Notes under the pieces: generated by a model
Told to the model about the DNA's origin: nothing
Databases searched by the model: none
The model's input: the letters and a program-made list of their open reading frames with translations, nothing else
Program-made: the position numbers and the translations under genes
Part shown: in pieces, positions 8,600-16,463 of the stretch
Layout of the letters: every line of letters begins with the position of its first letter
How positions within the stretch are numbered: position 1 is the first letter of the stretch
NCBI RefSeq assembly: GCF_029633915.1
Contig: NZ_CP091092.1
Span: 1,674,001 to 1,738,000 of the forward strand
Direction of reading: 5' to 3'
From: Methanomicrobium antiquum
GTDB taxonomy: Archaea > Halobacteriota > Methanomicrobia > Methanomicrobiales > Methanomicrobiaceae
DNA: 64,000 nt

Positions 8600-9315
8600 T
8601 TTATACACTCCTGATAGCCCTTTTCCTGAATCAGCTTTAAAATTTCGCGTGGGTTTCCATGACACTTAATCTCTCCGTCACACAGCATATGACCTGTATC
8701 TGCGTCAATATAATCAAGAATGTATCCTGTATGAGTAATTATAAGGCCGGATTTGTGTCTGTCGATTATGTGCCTGTCTTTTTCGACAAGTTTTGCTATT
8801 GAATGCCCGATTAGTGATATATTCTCAAGGTCAACACCACTTTCCGGTTCATCAAGCATAACAAAATCAGGATTCTGGATTAAAAGCTGGAGCACCTCAC
8901 TTCTTTTTATTTCTCCGCCGGAAAATCCTGAATTTACATCTCTGTCCATAAAGTTGCTCATATTCATCTGAGAACCAAATTTTCCGATATTTTCAGGTGC
9001 GCTTCCTGACAATGCCGACAGGAGTTTTCCAAGTTTAAGTCCTGCTATTGTCGGAGGACGCTGAAACATCATTCCCATTCCATATCTTGCTCTTTCATGA
9101 AGGGATAATCCTGTCACATCGCGACCCTTGAAGATAATTTTTCCCTCTGTAATTTTATAGCTGGAAAAGCCCATTATTGCACGAAGGAGAGTTGTCTTGC
9201 CAGATCCGTTCGGACCCATAAGAACATGCGTTTCACCTTCCCCAATGTGAAGGTTGACATCATGAAGGACTTCTTTTCCCTCAACTTCTACATGCAGATC
9301 AGTTACTTTAAGCAT
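8584..9315 (-). CDS. sufC: SufC, Fe-S assembly ABC ATPase
   Basis: SufC is the ATPase partner of the SufB/D scaffold. The 243-residue protein has Walker A GPNGSGKTT, ABC signature FSGGEIKRSE, Walker B FVMLDEPESGVD and a switch histidine in LIITHTG. The Glu-Ser-Gly-Val-Asp sequence after Walker B is typical of SufC rather than of transporter ATPases. It has a C-terminal CIKC pair. Start: ATG after GGTGA with a seven-base spacer. The upstream region holds tandem copies of ATAACCAAAW (around 9353-9372), possibly part of the promoter. It heads a sufC-sufB-cyclase run. Confidence 0.95.
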   Translation of the reverse strand: MLKVTDLHVEVEGKEVLHDVNLHIGEGETHVLMGPNGSGKTTLLRAIMGFSSYKITEGKIIFKGRDVTGLSLHERARYGMGMMFQRPPTIAGLKLGKLLSALSGSAPENIGKFGSQMNMSNFMDRDVNSGFSGGEIKRSEVLQLLIQNPDFVMLDEPESGVDLENISLIGHSIAKLVEKDRHIIDRHKSGLIITHTGYILDYIDADTGHMLCDGEIKCHGNPREILKLIQEKGYQECIKCQKN

Positions 9316-9435
9316 ATTTTATTCACCACTGATATTGCTTAGTGTTTTACTGTTTTGGTTATATTTGGTTATAGTAATGTCGGATTTGATAATCAGAATT
9401 AATCGAAATATTCAGACTTTTCATTCTGATATGGG

Positions 9436-9540
9436 GGTCATGAAATTATCAATTTATGTAAAATCCGGATGAGGATGCGTTTTTGATTACACAAAAATTC
9501 GATGATAATCTATCGGGTATTTTAGACTTTCATAACAAAT
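9436..9540 (-). repeat. Dispersed repeat, copy 1 (module A plus partial B, minus orientation)
   Basis: Read on the minus strand it matches the family consensus seen at 12017 and 33427: TGTTATGAAAGTC, then GATAGATTATCATC, then TTTTTGTGTAATC, then TTTTACATAA. It is diverged from the other copies. It lies in the 624-bp gap between sufC and the phosphoribulokinase gene. Confidence 0.65.
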
Positions 9541-9682
9541 AAAATTTCAAACGGCAACAGAAGTTTTACCGGGAAATGTCAATGAAACAAATTTTTTTTA
9601 CTTTTTTATACTTTTTAATCAGAATTATACTTTCGCAGTGCACGGACTAATCCAATATATAAGACATGCATAATTCAGGATT

Positions 9683-9880
9683 ATGTCAGATACTTTCCAG
9701 AGTCTTGCAGACAGGGCGGCGTGCCAGAGGCAGGTTATCAGAAAAAGCCAGTTTTCAAAAATTATATTCTCAGGCGGAAGTCAGGACACATCACATAGAA
9801 ATTTGAGCAAATACAAAAAAAAGATTGATCCTGACCTCAAAAAAACCAAAACTGACAGAGCTGTCATTATAATCTGTTAA
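9683..9880 (+). CDS. Doubtful small basic protein (65 aa)
   Basis: The 65-residue frame begins MSDTFQSLADRAACQ and has a Lys-rich C-terminus. In its favour are codon use like the neighbours and a possible TATA element, TTTATACTTTTTAATC, about 70 bp upstream. Against it: the frame is short, the ribosome site (AGGA, two bases before the ATG) is too close, and I recognise no domain. I list it because it is the only reading frame in an otherwise empty 624-bp gap. Confidence 0.25.
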   Translation: MSDTFQSLADRAACQRQVIRKSQFSKIIFSGGSQDTSHRNLSKYKKKIDPDLKKTKTDRAVIIIC

Positions 9881-9939
9881 TCACCATAATTTGATATATT
9901 AAATGCAAAAAAAGTCAGATGATTTGTTAAAAAAATATT

Positions 9940-10929
9940 TCAGATGCGACAATATCGGGCATTAAACTCATCTGGTGATGATGAAATCCTTTTATTGATT
10001 ATCCTCCATGCAAGCAGAAGTGCAATCAGATCAGTTGCATTAACATAGCGTTTTTCAGCGAAAAGAGACAGAGGTCGCATTTTTATCTGATCTTCAATTC
10101 CCTTTTCAAGGTATCTGACTACATCATACTGAAATTCACCATCAAGGAAAAGAGCTCCTGATTTTCTGCCGTATTTATTTGTGTGTTTAAATCCCATGCA
10201 GAAATTTCTGTCAGACAGTGAATTTATGGCAAAAAGATTGAAGTTTAATGATATATTCTGAATTGTTTCATCAATCTTCTCCTGATATAATGTTACTTTA
10301 TAGACATTTCTTGCATTCTGAACTCTTTTTCCATATGTAGAATCTGATATTTCAATGACAGCATTTGCATGCTTTGCCTGAGGTTCAACAAAATTTTTGT
10401 AATCGGCATCTCTTGATTTTAATTCAGCCAAAACATCCTCTTTTTTATAGCCCCTGTCCATTACATCCCGATTTATCTTCCAGCTGTATTTCACATTCGT
10501 GTCAGGATTTACAAAAATTGTAAAGTCTATAAGCTCCCTTAACCGGGATGTAAAAAAAGTGTGAAGCCCTTCAAGGATAATTATTTCTGACGGAGCATAA
10601 GGTACAGGCGGGTCAAACATTCCGGTCTTATGATTGTAAACAGGCTTTTTTATTGTAATTCCGTCTTTTAGATTAGCAACATGCTCCTCAAGCAAAGAAA
10701 GATTGTTGGCTTCAGGTGCAAGAGGAGTTATATTCCTTTTTTTTCTCTCCTCTCTGTCGAATGTGTGATAATCATCAAGAGTTATTGTCGATACAATATC
10801 ATCCCCAAAAATTTTTCTTACAGAATTTGTAAAAGTAGTCTTTCCTGAACCGGAATCTCCTGCAACGCCTATTATAAAGACACGGGGCGATTTAATTATA
10901 ATATCTCTGAAATTTTCATTCCCTGTCAT
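9940..10929 (-). CDS. Archaeal-type phosphoribulokinase / uridine kinase-family protein
   Basis: The 329-residue protein has the P-loop GDSGSGKTT (about residues 21-29), TLDDYHTFDR, the substrate segment YNHKTGMFDPP and the Walker B-like IIILEGLH. Length and layout match the archaeal phosphoribulokinases reported from Methanospirillum hungatei, which make ribulose-1,5-bisphosphate for the RuBisCO-based reductive hexulose-phosphate pathway. Uridine kinase is the main alternative, but those enzymes are usually about 210 residues and lack this long C-terminal part. No RuBisCO gene is in the window. ATG start with GGAG nine bases upstream. The gene stands alone between two copies of the dispersed repeat. 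Confidence 0.8.
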   Translation of the reverse strand: MTGNENFRDIIIKSPRVFIIGVAGDSGSGKTTFTNSVRKIFGDDIVSTITLDDYHTFDREERKKRNITPLAPEANNLSLLEEHVANLKDGITIKKPVYNHKTGMFDPPVPYAPSEIIILEGLHTFFTSRLRELIDFTIFVNPDTNVKYSWKINRDVMDRGYKKEDVLAELKSRDADYKNFVEPQAKHANAVIEISDSTYGKRVQNARNVYKVTLYQEKIDETIQNISLNFNLFAINSLSDRNFCMGFKHTNKYGRKSGALFLDGEFQYDVVRYLEKGIEDQIKMRPLSLFAEKRYVNATDLIALLLAWRIINKRISSSPDEFNARYCRI

Positions 10930-10995
10930 TTAAAAAAACTCCTGTCTGTTTGTATAGCGTATTATTATACTGCCAAACATTATCTGCTGTTTTAT

Positions 10996-11135
10996 AAAAA
11001 CCTTCATGAAATTATCATTTTATGCACCGGTTTTATGTAAGTTACGAAGTAATTTTTCATGTAAAAGCCCGATGATGAGCATTTTTTATCACACAAAATC
11101 TATGATAATCTATTCGAGATTTTAACTTTTATAGC
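10996..11135 (-). repeat. Dispersed repeat, copy 2 (modules A and B, minus orientation)
   Basis: On the minus strand it reads GATAGATTATCATAG, GTGTGATAAAAAATGCTCATCATCGG, then the palindrome ATTACTTCGTAACTTAC, then GGTGCATAAAATGATAATTTCATGAAGG. The order of blocks matches copies at 12017 and 33427. It lies between two divergent genes, the phosphoribulokinase (minus) and the HTH regulator (plus), so it sits in the regulatory space of both. Confidence 0.75.
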
Positions 11136-11436
11136 AGATCAATCCCTTTTTTTTGTGAATAGAAGCTATCATTTTTTTATTTTTTTCTATTCTTTTTTTA
11201 TTATTTTTAGGTTTTTTTCTGTTTTTCTATAATCAAAAAAAATCCAGTTAAGGTAGCATATAAATAAGATTGAAACATCAGGTATGACAGGCAAAGGTGC
11301 ATACCAGAACTGACGCCTCAATGCACGTCTTTCATAAACTCATTAATCCTTCATAAAATCATGGAAAGGCGAATGGAAAACTACTAAAATTAATTTCTCT
11401 GAAGGTGAAAATTAAAAATTTCAGGAGGTTTGGAAT

Positions 11437-11997
11437 TTGAGCGAAGATGATGAGATAGAAAAAGATGAACTTGAAGAACTGGCACTTTTTTGCACTCTTA
11501 ATAAAGATACAGTAAATGCGATTATAAAAGAGATTAAACAGGACAAAAGAGGAGTTACAATAACAGATATCGCTGAGAAAACAGGCCTTAATAAAAACAC
11601 CGTGAGAAAATATGCTCTTATTTTGACATCCGCCGGCCACATAGAAGAACGTTCGTGCGGGCATACAAAAGTTTTTACAATTTCAAACAGAGTCGGGCTT
11701 ACAAACCTCCTGGATTATGTAAATGAAGGTATTATGCTTTTTGATAATGAAAAAAATGTCATTTACAAAAACAAATTTTTCCATGATTTTTTAAGAATTG
11801 ACGATAAAGGGCTTAAAAAATTGACTGATAATGAAATATTCAAAAAAGGTATTTTAAAGATAGCAATCACAGGATTTGCGGAGAAAGAGATAGAACTGGA
11901 GATAAAAAAAGGCATGAAAATCAATCTTAACTTGCGATTTGTTGCAGTAAACAGTTTTGATGGTAAAAAACTAACTGCAATTTTTGTAAAATCATGA
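11437..11997 (+). CDS. HTH transcriptional regulator with PAS-like C-terminus
   Basis: The 186-residue protein has an N-terminal winged helix-turn-helix (about 20-75) containing ITDIAEKTGLNKNTVRKYALIL, and a C-terminal PAS-like region (about 85-185) with GIMLFDNEKNVIYKNKFF. It is probably a ligand- or partner-sensing DNA-binding protein. TTG start with a near-perfect AGGAGGT eight bases upstream. A TATA element (CATATAAATAAG, about 11256) lies some 170 bp before the start and would give a leader of roughly 150 nt containing the stem GGTATG/CATACC. It is flanked on both sides by dispersed repeats. The target genes are unknown. Confidence 0.8.
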   Translation: MSEDDEIEKDELEELALFCTLNKDTVNAIIKEIKQDKRGVTITDIAEKTGLNKNTVRKYALILTSAGHIEERSCGHTKVFTISNRVGLTNLLDYVNEGIMLFDNEKNVIYKNKFFHDFLRIDDKGLKKLTDNEIFKKGILKIAITGFAEKEIELEIKKGMKINLNLRFVAVNSFDGKKLTAIFVKS

Positions 11998-12016
11998 AAG
12001 AAATATCGCACGGATT

Positions 12017-12242
12017 GGATTTGTAATAAAAGTCAAAATTCCTGATAAACTTATCATCACTTTTTTGTGTGATGAAAAAAGCTCATCATGTGCGTTGCTA
12101 TGAAAGTCAAAAATATCTGATAGACTTATCATCACTTTTTGTGTGATGAAAAAAGCTCATCATGTGCGTTTTACATGAAAGTTACTTCATAACTTACATG
12201 AAACAGTTAGCATGAAATATAATTTCATGGACGTTTTCATGG
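12017..12242 (+). repeat. Dispersed repeat, copy 3 (module A twice, then module B)
   Basis: Module A occurs twice in tandem with a 75-bp period. The shared block CTTATCATCACTTTTT begins at 12050 and again at 12125, each followed by GTGTGATGAAAAAAGCTCATCATG. Module B follows: ACATGAAAGTTACTTCATAACTTACATGAAA, then the palindrome ATGAAATATAATTTCAT and GGACGTTTTCATGG. The gene remnant begins where the repeat ends. Confidence 0.85.
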
Positions 12243-12630
12243 TAAATCAAAACCAAAAAGAGTCTATTTCTCACTATTTAAAGCACAAAAAACACACCTC
12301 TTGAAACCTGCGAAAACACTCCCAAATGGAGGACAAACCACCTTTATCAGACATAATACTTAAATCAGGGATTATAATTTCAGGCCGGATGAATTTTATC
12401 AGATTCTTAATGAGGAAAATTTTTTTCCAAACACTGATCCAAAACAAATACTTGCGCAGATTTCTCAAAAACAAAGAGGTTCTTCTTACAGGATGGACTT
12501 AAACAATGCCAGTTATTATGAGCTTGTGCAAATTCCGGGGATTGGAAAAAAAGGCGCAGGAAAAATCTCCAGAAAAAGAAAAAAAAATAAAATTTCTTCT
12601 GTAGATGATCTCTCACGCCTTAAAATTTAA
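12243..12630 (+). pseudogene. C-terminal remnant of a radical-SAM / helix-hairpin-helix protein
   Basis: Three frames must be joined to read one protein. The first gives KRVYFSLFK, the second gives NTPLE and then NHLYQT before a TAA stop at 12352-12354 (where relatives have LYQADWL), and the third gives IRDYNFRPDEF through to the end. The last part is a clean helix-hairpin-helix: LVQIPGIGKKGAGKI, then VDDLSRLKI and TAA at 12628-12630. The order of blocks matches the C-terminus of radical-SAM proteins linked to DNA repair by annotation, which carry a YYSAF, TPLE, REHRLYQADWL, HhH series. The N-terminal radical-SAM core is missing; its place is taken by the repeat. At least two frameshifts and one stop show the gene is dead. 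Confidence 0.75.
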
Positions 12631-12853
12631 GGCAGAACTGCAATTCCATATATAATCTTCAATAATTCAGATTATCAGTCATTAATCACGGAATTTTAAA
12701 GTAAATAATGAAAAAAAAAGAGACAAATGAGAATCAAGAAATTTTTGTTCAGAATTGTCAAATAAAATAGTATTTAGCAGATCCAGTCAATTTATACTAA
12801 ATATTCTGATAAAATACCTGCCCAAAAAAGGCATTTTATAGTTATGGTGAAGA

Positions 12854-14599
12854 ATGCAAACCGGATATCTGCCAAATGACAAAAAAATAACACAATATTT
12901 CTCCTTAATAATTACAGGAACAACAGCCGCGGCACTGGTAATTACAATCGTCTGCCTCACTCACAATATAGACACTATTTATTATCATTTATACTACATT
13001 CCAATAATAATCGCGGCAATCTGCTATCCAAAAAAAGGATTTTACTTTACTCTTCTTCTGACAATTCTTTTTTTGTTCATAACATTTGTAATAACCAAAG
13101 GAGAAGAAGGCATATTTTATGAGAATATCATAAGGAGTATTGTCTTTATCGGAGTTGGCGCAATTGCATCAACTCTTTCTGAAGTACTCCGTGAAGACAG
13201 TCTGAAATATCAAAGACTTTTTGATAATTCAGGCGCGGCGACTGCAGTAATCAGCAAATCAGGAAAAATAATCTATTGCAATAAAGACTTTGAAAGAATT
13301 ACCCGGTATGACTTCAAAGAACTCAAAAAAAAGTTTTTGCCTGAACTGATAAGCTCTGATGACAGAGATGAAATTTTTAAAAAACCTGAAGATACTTTAC
13401 AAAAACCAGATGTAAAAAAGCAAATTCATCCTAAAGAGCTAAAAAATGCAGAAATCAAAATTGTGAAAAAAAATGGTGAGACATGCTATACTCTGGCATC
13501 ACTGCACAAAATAAATGAACTTGGAATAATTTTATTGTCAGTAATAGATGTTTCATTAAAGGTAAAAACAGAAAAAATCCTAAAAATCAAAGAAGAAAGA
13601 TACAAAAATCTCTTTCAGCAATCAACAGATGCAATCTTCATTCATTCTGTAAAAGGAAAAATATTTGATGCAAACAAAAATGCCTGCAAACTGACAGGAT
13701 ACACACTGGATGAATTAAAAGAGATAAATTTGACAGATCTTCACCCGGATACAGAGGCTGAAAAGATTGAAAAATGTATTGAATCCCTGGAAAATTCAGG
13801 TCATTGTGAATTTGAAAGCATATTTAAAAATTCAAACGGCAATACAAATTATATTGACATCCGATCAGTTATCGTTGACAAAGACACAATGGTTGCTCAG
13901 TCAATAATACGCGATATAACTCTTCGCAAAAAAAATGATAATGCCCTTCACACAGCTTCTAAAAAGCTTAGCATTCTATCCTCAATAACAAGACATGACA
14001 TCATAAATCAGATAATGGTTGCTTTAGCAAACCTTGAATTTGCAGAGATGGATTCAAAGGATGAAAATATACTACCTTATCTTGATAAAGCAGGTGCATC
14101 TGTGAGAATAATTCAAAAACAGATTGAGTTTAGCAAAGATTATCAGGATATGGGTGGAAAGCCTCCAAAATGGCAGAATATTGAAGAGATTATTCAAATA
14201 TCTCTAAACAACCAGAATATTCCTGAAAATATCTCAGTATATTCTGATGTCGCCGGTGTTGAAATCTACGCTGATCATATGCTTGAAAAGGTCTTTTCCA
14301 ACCTTATTGGAAATTCGCTTATGCATGGAGGAAATTTTACTGAAATCAAAATAATGTTGGGAAATGATGATGGATTTTTCAGAATAAATTACTCAGATAA
14401 CGGATCTGGAATTCCAAATGATAAAAAAGAGTTCATATTCAGGGCAGGTTATGGAAGCAACCAGGGTTTTGGACTTTACCTTGTAAGAGAAATTCTGGCA
14501 ATCACAGGTATTTCAATAGAAGAGACAGGAATCTTTGGCAAAGGAGTAAATTTCGAGATTAAAGTTCCGGCAAATGACATTAGATTTATAGGAAATTGA
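12854..14599 (+). CDS. Membrane PAS-domain sensor histidine kinase
   Basis: The 581-residue protein has four predicted membrane segments in residues 15-110 (such as YYHLYYIPIIIAAICY), two PAS domains (about 115-235 and 245-370) and a kinase core. The phospho-acceptor is probably His381 in the H-box SSITRHDIINQI. The N-box is FSNLIGNSLMHG and the ATP-lid region is DNGSGIPNDKKEFIFRAG followed by GFGLYLVREIL. The RHDxxNQ H-box is shared with the three other kinases in this window. No response regulator is adjacent. ATG start after GGTGA. It follows the decayed radical-SAM gene, and a repeat lies just after it. Confidence 0.9.
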   Translation: MQTGYLPNDKKITQYFSLIITGTTAAALVITIVCLTHNIDTIYYHLYYIPIIIAAICYPKKGFYFTLLLTILFLFITFVITKGEEGIFYENIIRSIVFIGVGAIASTLSEVLREDSLKYQRLFDNSGAATAVISKSGKIIYCNKDFERITRYDFKELKKKFLPELISSDDRDEIFKKPEDTLQKPDVKKQIHPKELKNAEIKIVKKNGETCYTLASLHKINELGIILLSVIDVSLKVKTEKILKIKEERYKNLFQQSTDAIFIHSVKGKIFDANKNACKLTGYTLDELKEINLTDLHPDTEAEKIEKCIESLENSGHCEFESIFKNSNGNTNYIDIRSVIVDKDTMVAQSIIRDITLRKKNDNALHTASKKLSILSSITRHDIINQIMVALANLEFAEMDSKDENILPYLDKAGASVRIIQKQIEFSKDYQDMGGKPPKWQNIEEIIQISLNNQNIPENISVYSDVAGVEIYADHMLEKVFSNLIGNSLMHGGNFTEIKIMLGNDDGFFRINYSDNGSGIPNDKKEFIFRAGYGSNQGFGLYLVREILAITGISIEETGIFGKGVNFEIKVPANDIRFIGN

Positions 14600-14640
14600 A
14601 ATCAAAAAGCAATTTTCTATTCCCATTAAAAAAAATCTGA

Positions 14641-14788
14641 TTTGCGATAAAAGTCTGAAATCCAAAAAAGACTTATCAACAGTTTTTGTGTGATGAAAAA
14701 CGCTCATCATGTGCGTTGCTATGAAAGTTACTTCATGACATAAATGAATAAAGCCTGAATAATTCGTTTCATTCATGTTTTCATAAAA
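14641..14788 (+). repeat. Dispersed repeat, copy 4
   Basis: It reads TTGCGATAAAAGTC, then GACTTATCAACAG, then TTTTTGTGTGATG followed by AAAAACGCTCATCATG, GTGCGTTGCTATGAAAGTTACTTCATGAC and TTTCATTCATGTTTTCATAAAAAC. The block order is the same as in copies 3 and 6, with a single A module and a diverged B module. It lies 40 bp after the kinase gene. Confidence 0.75.
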
Positions 14789-14899
14789 ACTACCGGATTG
14801 AGAATTTTTTCCGGAACAATTTTAAATTTTTATCTTTCACTAATCCATATCATTTCAAACAGCAGATTAGATTAAACATAAATTACATAACTATCATTT

Positions 14900-15322
14900 A
14901 TGGAAGAGCTTCCAGAATATCAGATATGTCCCAAGTGCGGCAAAAGAAGTACTCCTTATATGGAGAATTGCTGGAATTGCGGCCAGTCCTTTTTTGTTGA
15001 GACAACGACCATAATCAACACAGATGAAGCAAAAGAAACAGAAGAAATTGTTCCCGGAGCAGAAGCAGATTTTGAGCCTGAAAAAATTTCACCATGCAGA
15101 TTAGATGAGATGAATTTTACAGACAGAATGTTTGCATACAGCCTTCTTTTTAGTGGAGAAATGGTTATTGAATTCTGCAACTGTGATATCTGTAAAGAAG
15201 CCTTTAAAGAATCTCTCGCATTCTTCAAAGAGTCAGATCCTGAAGCAGAAGAAATCAAAAAAGAGGCTGAAGATACAGAAATTGAAGGAATGATTCTTGA
15301 TTTATCCGGACTGGGTCTTTAA
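14900..15322 (+). CDS. Zinc-ribbon protein with acidic C-terminal region
   Basis: The 140-residue protein opens with a double CxxC zinc ribbon (ICPKCGKRS, then CWNCGQSF). A linker and an acidic domain follow, with a second cysteine group CNCDIC around residues 95-100. Glu and Asp make up much of the C-terminal half. No membrane segment is seen. Zinc ribbons of this type usually mediate protein or nucleic acid contacts; no specific role can be given. No ribosome-binding site precedes the ATG, so the transcript may be leaderless. Confidence 0.7.
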   Translation: MEELPEYQICPKCGKRSTPYMENCWNCGQSFFVETTTIINTDEAKETEEIVPGAEADFEPEKISPCRLDEMNFTDRMFAYSLLFSGEMVIEFCNCDICKEAFKESLAFFKESDPEAEEIKKEAEDTEIEGMILDLSGLGL

Positions 15323-15466
15323 CATAAATTTTTAAAAAGAAATTATTAAAACAATTCTTTTTAAAAAAACTATTTTTTAACAGAATAAAATGTAGACCAT
15401 AAACACAGATATCCTATAAAACTTTGCTTCAGTCTGTTGTGAAAAAGAGGAAATTTTGATCTTTAA

Positions 15467-16213
15467 TCATTCACCATCGGCAATAATCCACTGATAGAGG
15501 AATGCCGCAAGCACTGCACCAATAACCGGCCCTGCAACATATATCCAGTAAACTGAAAGCACATTTGGCCCTCCAAGCAGGAGATCTGCCAACATCGGAC
15601 CAAAAGAACGGGCAGGATTTATCGATGCACCGGAGATGTTGCCGATTGTAGTGATGATTCCGGCAACGGCAAGTCCGATTGCAAGACCGGCAAATCCAGG
15701 CGGTGCCTTTTCATCGACTGCAACACCCATAATGACCATCATAAGAAGGAATGTCCCGATTATCTCTGCAAGGAGAGCTTCCCAGACAGTTATGCCGACA
15801 AAAGGAGCGGTTGCACCAAGTCCGCCTATAGCAATCGCTTCGGGACCGACAGACAATGCAAACAGAATGCTTCCCAAAAGTGCCCCGATAAGCTGTGCGA
15901 TTACATATACAACCATATCTTTTGCAGGGAAGAGTCCTTTCGCCCATAAAGCAATTGATACTGCCGGATTTATGTGTGCTCCAGATACCCTTCCAAAGGT
16001 ATAGATAACAGCCATCACAGTAATTCCAAAAGCAAGGCCGATTGCGAGCCAGTCGCCCAGACCACCTAATAAACCGATGCCCATATTGAAGGTATTTGGA
16101 GTTTCCTCCCCATCAACCAGCATAAGAGTCATCGCCGCCGCACCTGCACCAAAGTAGACTAAAAGCATAGTGCCTATTGCTTCGGCGGTAAACCTCTTTC
16201 CAAGTGATATCAT
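15467..16213 (-). CDS. MIP-family channel (archaeal aquaporin AqpM-like)
   Basis: This is a six-helix membrane channel for water or small neutral solutes. Both NPA loops are present: HINPAVSIA in the first half and SINPARSFGP in the second. The product is about 248 residues from the ATG at 16213. The GTG at 16222 is unlikely because AAGGA lies only one base before it, whereas it is ten bases from the ATG. The first AEAIGT helix follows directly. It begins 5 bp after the DUF2180 stop, so it is probably translated from the same message as DUF2180 and DUF2193. Archaeal AqpM channels are reported to pass water, some glycerol and perhaps dissolved gases; the solute here is unknown. Confidence 0.9.
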   Translation of the reverse strand: MISLGKRFTAEAIGTMLLVYFGAGAAAMTLMLVDGEETPNTFNMGIGLLGGLGDWLAIGLAFGITVMAVIYTFGRVSGAHINPAVSIALWAKGLFPAKDMVVYVIAQLIGALLGSILFALSVGPEAIAIGGLGATAPFVGITVWEALLAEIIGTFLLMMVIMGVAVDEKAPPGFAGLAIGLAVAGIITTIGNISGASINPARSFGPMLADLLLGGPNVLSVYWIYVAGPVIGAVLAAFLYQWIIADGE

Positions 16214-16218
16214 CAAAA

Positions 16219-16428
16219 TCACGTCCTTTTTATTGATTCAGCACACTCCGGGCAGAGTATTCTTGGAAGGGTTTTGGATACTTTTTTTGCCGGGAATGGA
16301 TAGCCTCCTTCCCAGATTTCCTGATCTTCCCTTATGGCATGTTCCATACAAAGCCCCATTCCACAGACAATACAGATTGCTACAGCATCAGTATCTTTTC
16401 CCATTTGTGCACAGACATAACATTTCAT
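16219..16428 (-). CDS. DUF2180 small cysteine-rich protein
   Basis: From the ATG at 16428 the product is 69 residues, starting MKCYVCAQMGKDTDAVAIC. Eight cysteines in paired positions (CYVC, CIVCGMGLC, CPEC), with a His after the third pair, suggest two zinc sites of ribbon or treble-clef type. The ATG has GGAGG eight bases upstream; the TTG at 16443 overlaps that ribosome site and is rejected. The family is known from archaea, with no assigned function. It sits between DUF2193 (35 bp upstream) and the channel gene (5 bp downstream), so a common task is likely. Confidence 0.8.
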   Translation of the reverse strand: MKCYVCAQMGKDTDAVAICIVCGMGLCMEHAIREDQEIWEGGYPFPAKKVSKTLPRILCPECAESIKRT

Positions 16429-16463
16429 CGTGAAAACCTCCAAAAAATTTTTGGATTTTTTTT

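Noticed and set aside
7484-8665. Longer SufB starting at 8665
   Set aside because: It would overlap SufC by 82 bp, and the extra residues have no family character. The GTG at 8599 has a good ribosome site.
11359-11664. A minus-strand hydrophobic frame overlapping the HTH regulator
   Set aside because: It is antisense to a gene with a strong ribosome site and a clear HTH. The hydrophobic look comes from the complement of Lys-rich codons.
12017-12170. Tandem repeats as a CRISPR array (also 33427-33575)
   Set aside because: There are only two units per site, the units are about 75 bp without distinct spacers, and no cas gene is in the window.
15636-16004. A plus-strand frame opposite the aquaporin gene
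   Set aside because: It is a shadow of the NPA-containing channel gene, with low-complexity Ala/Pro composition.
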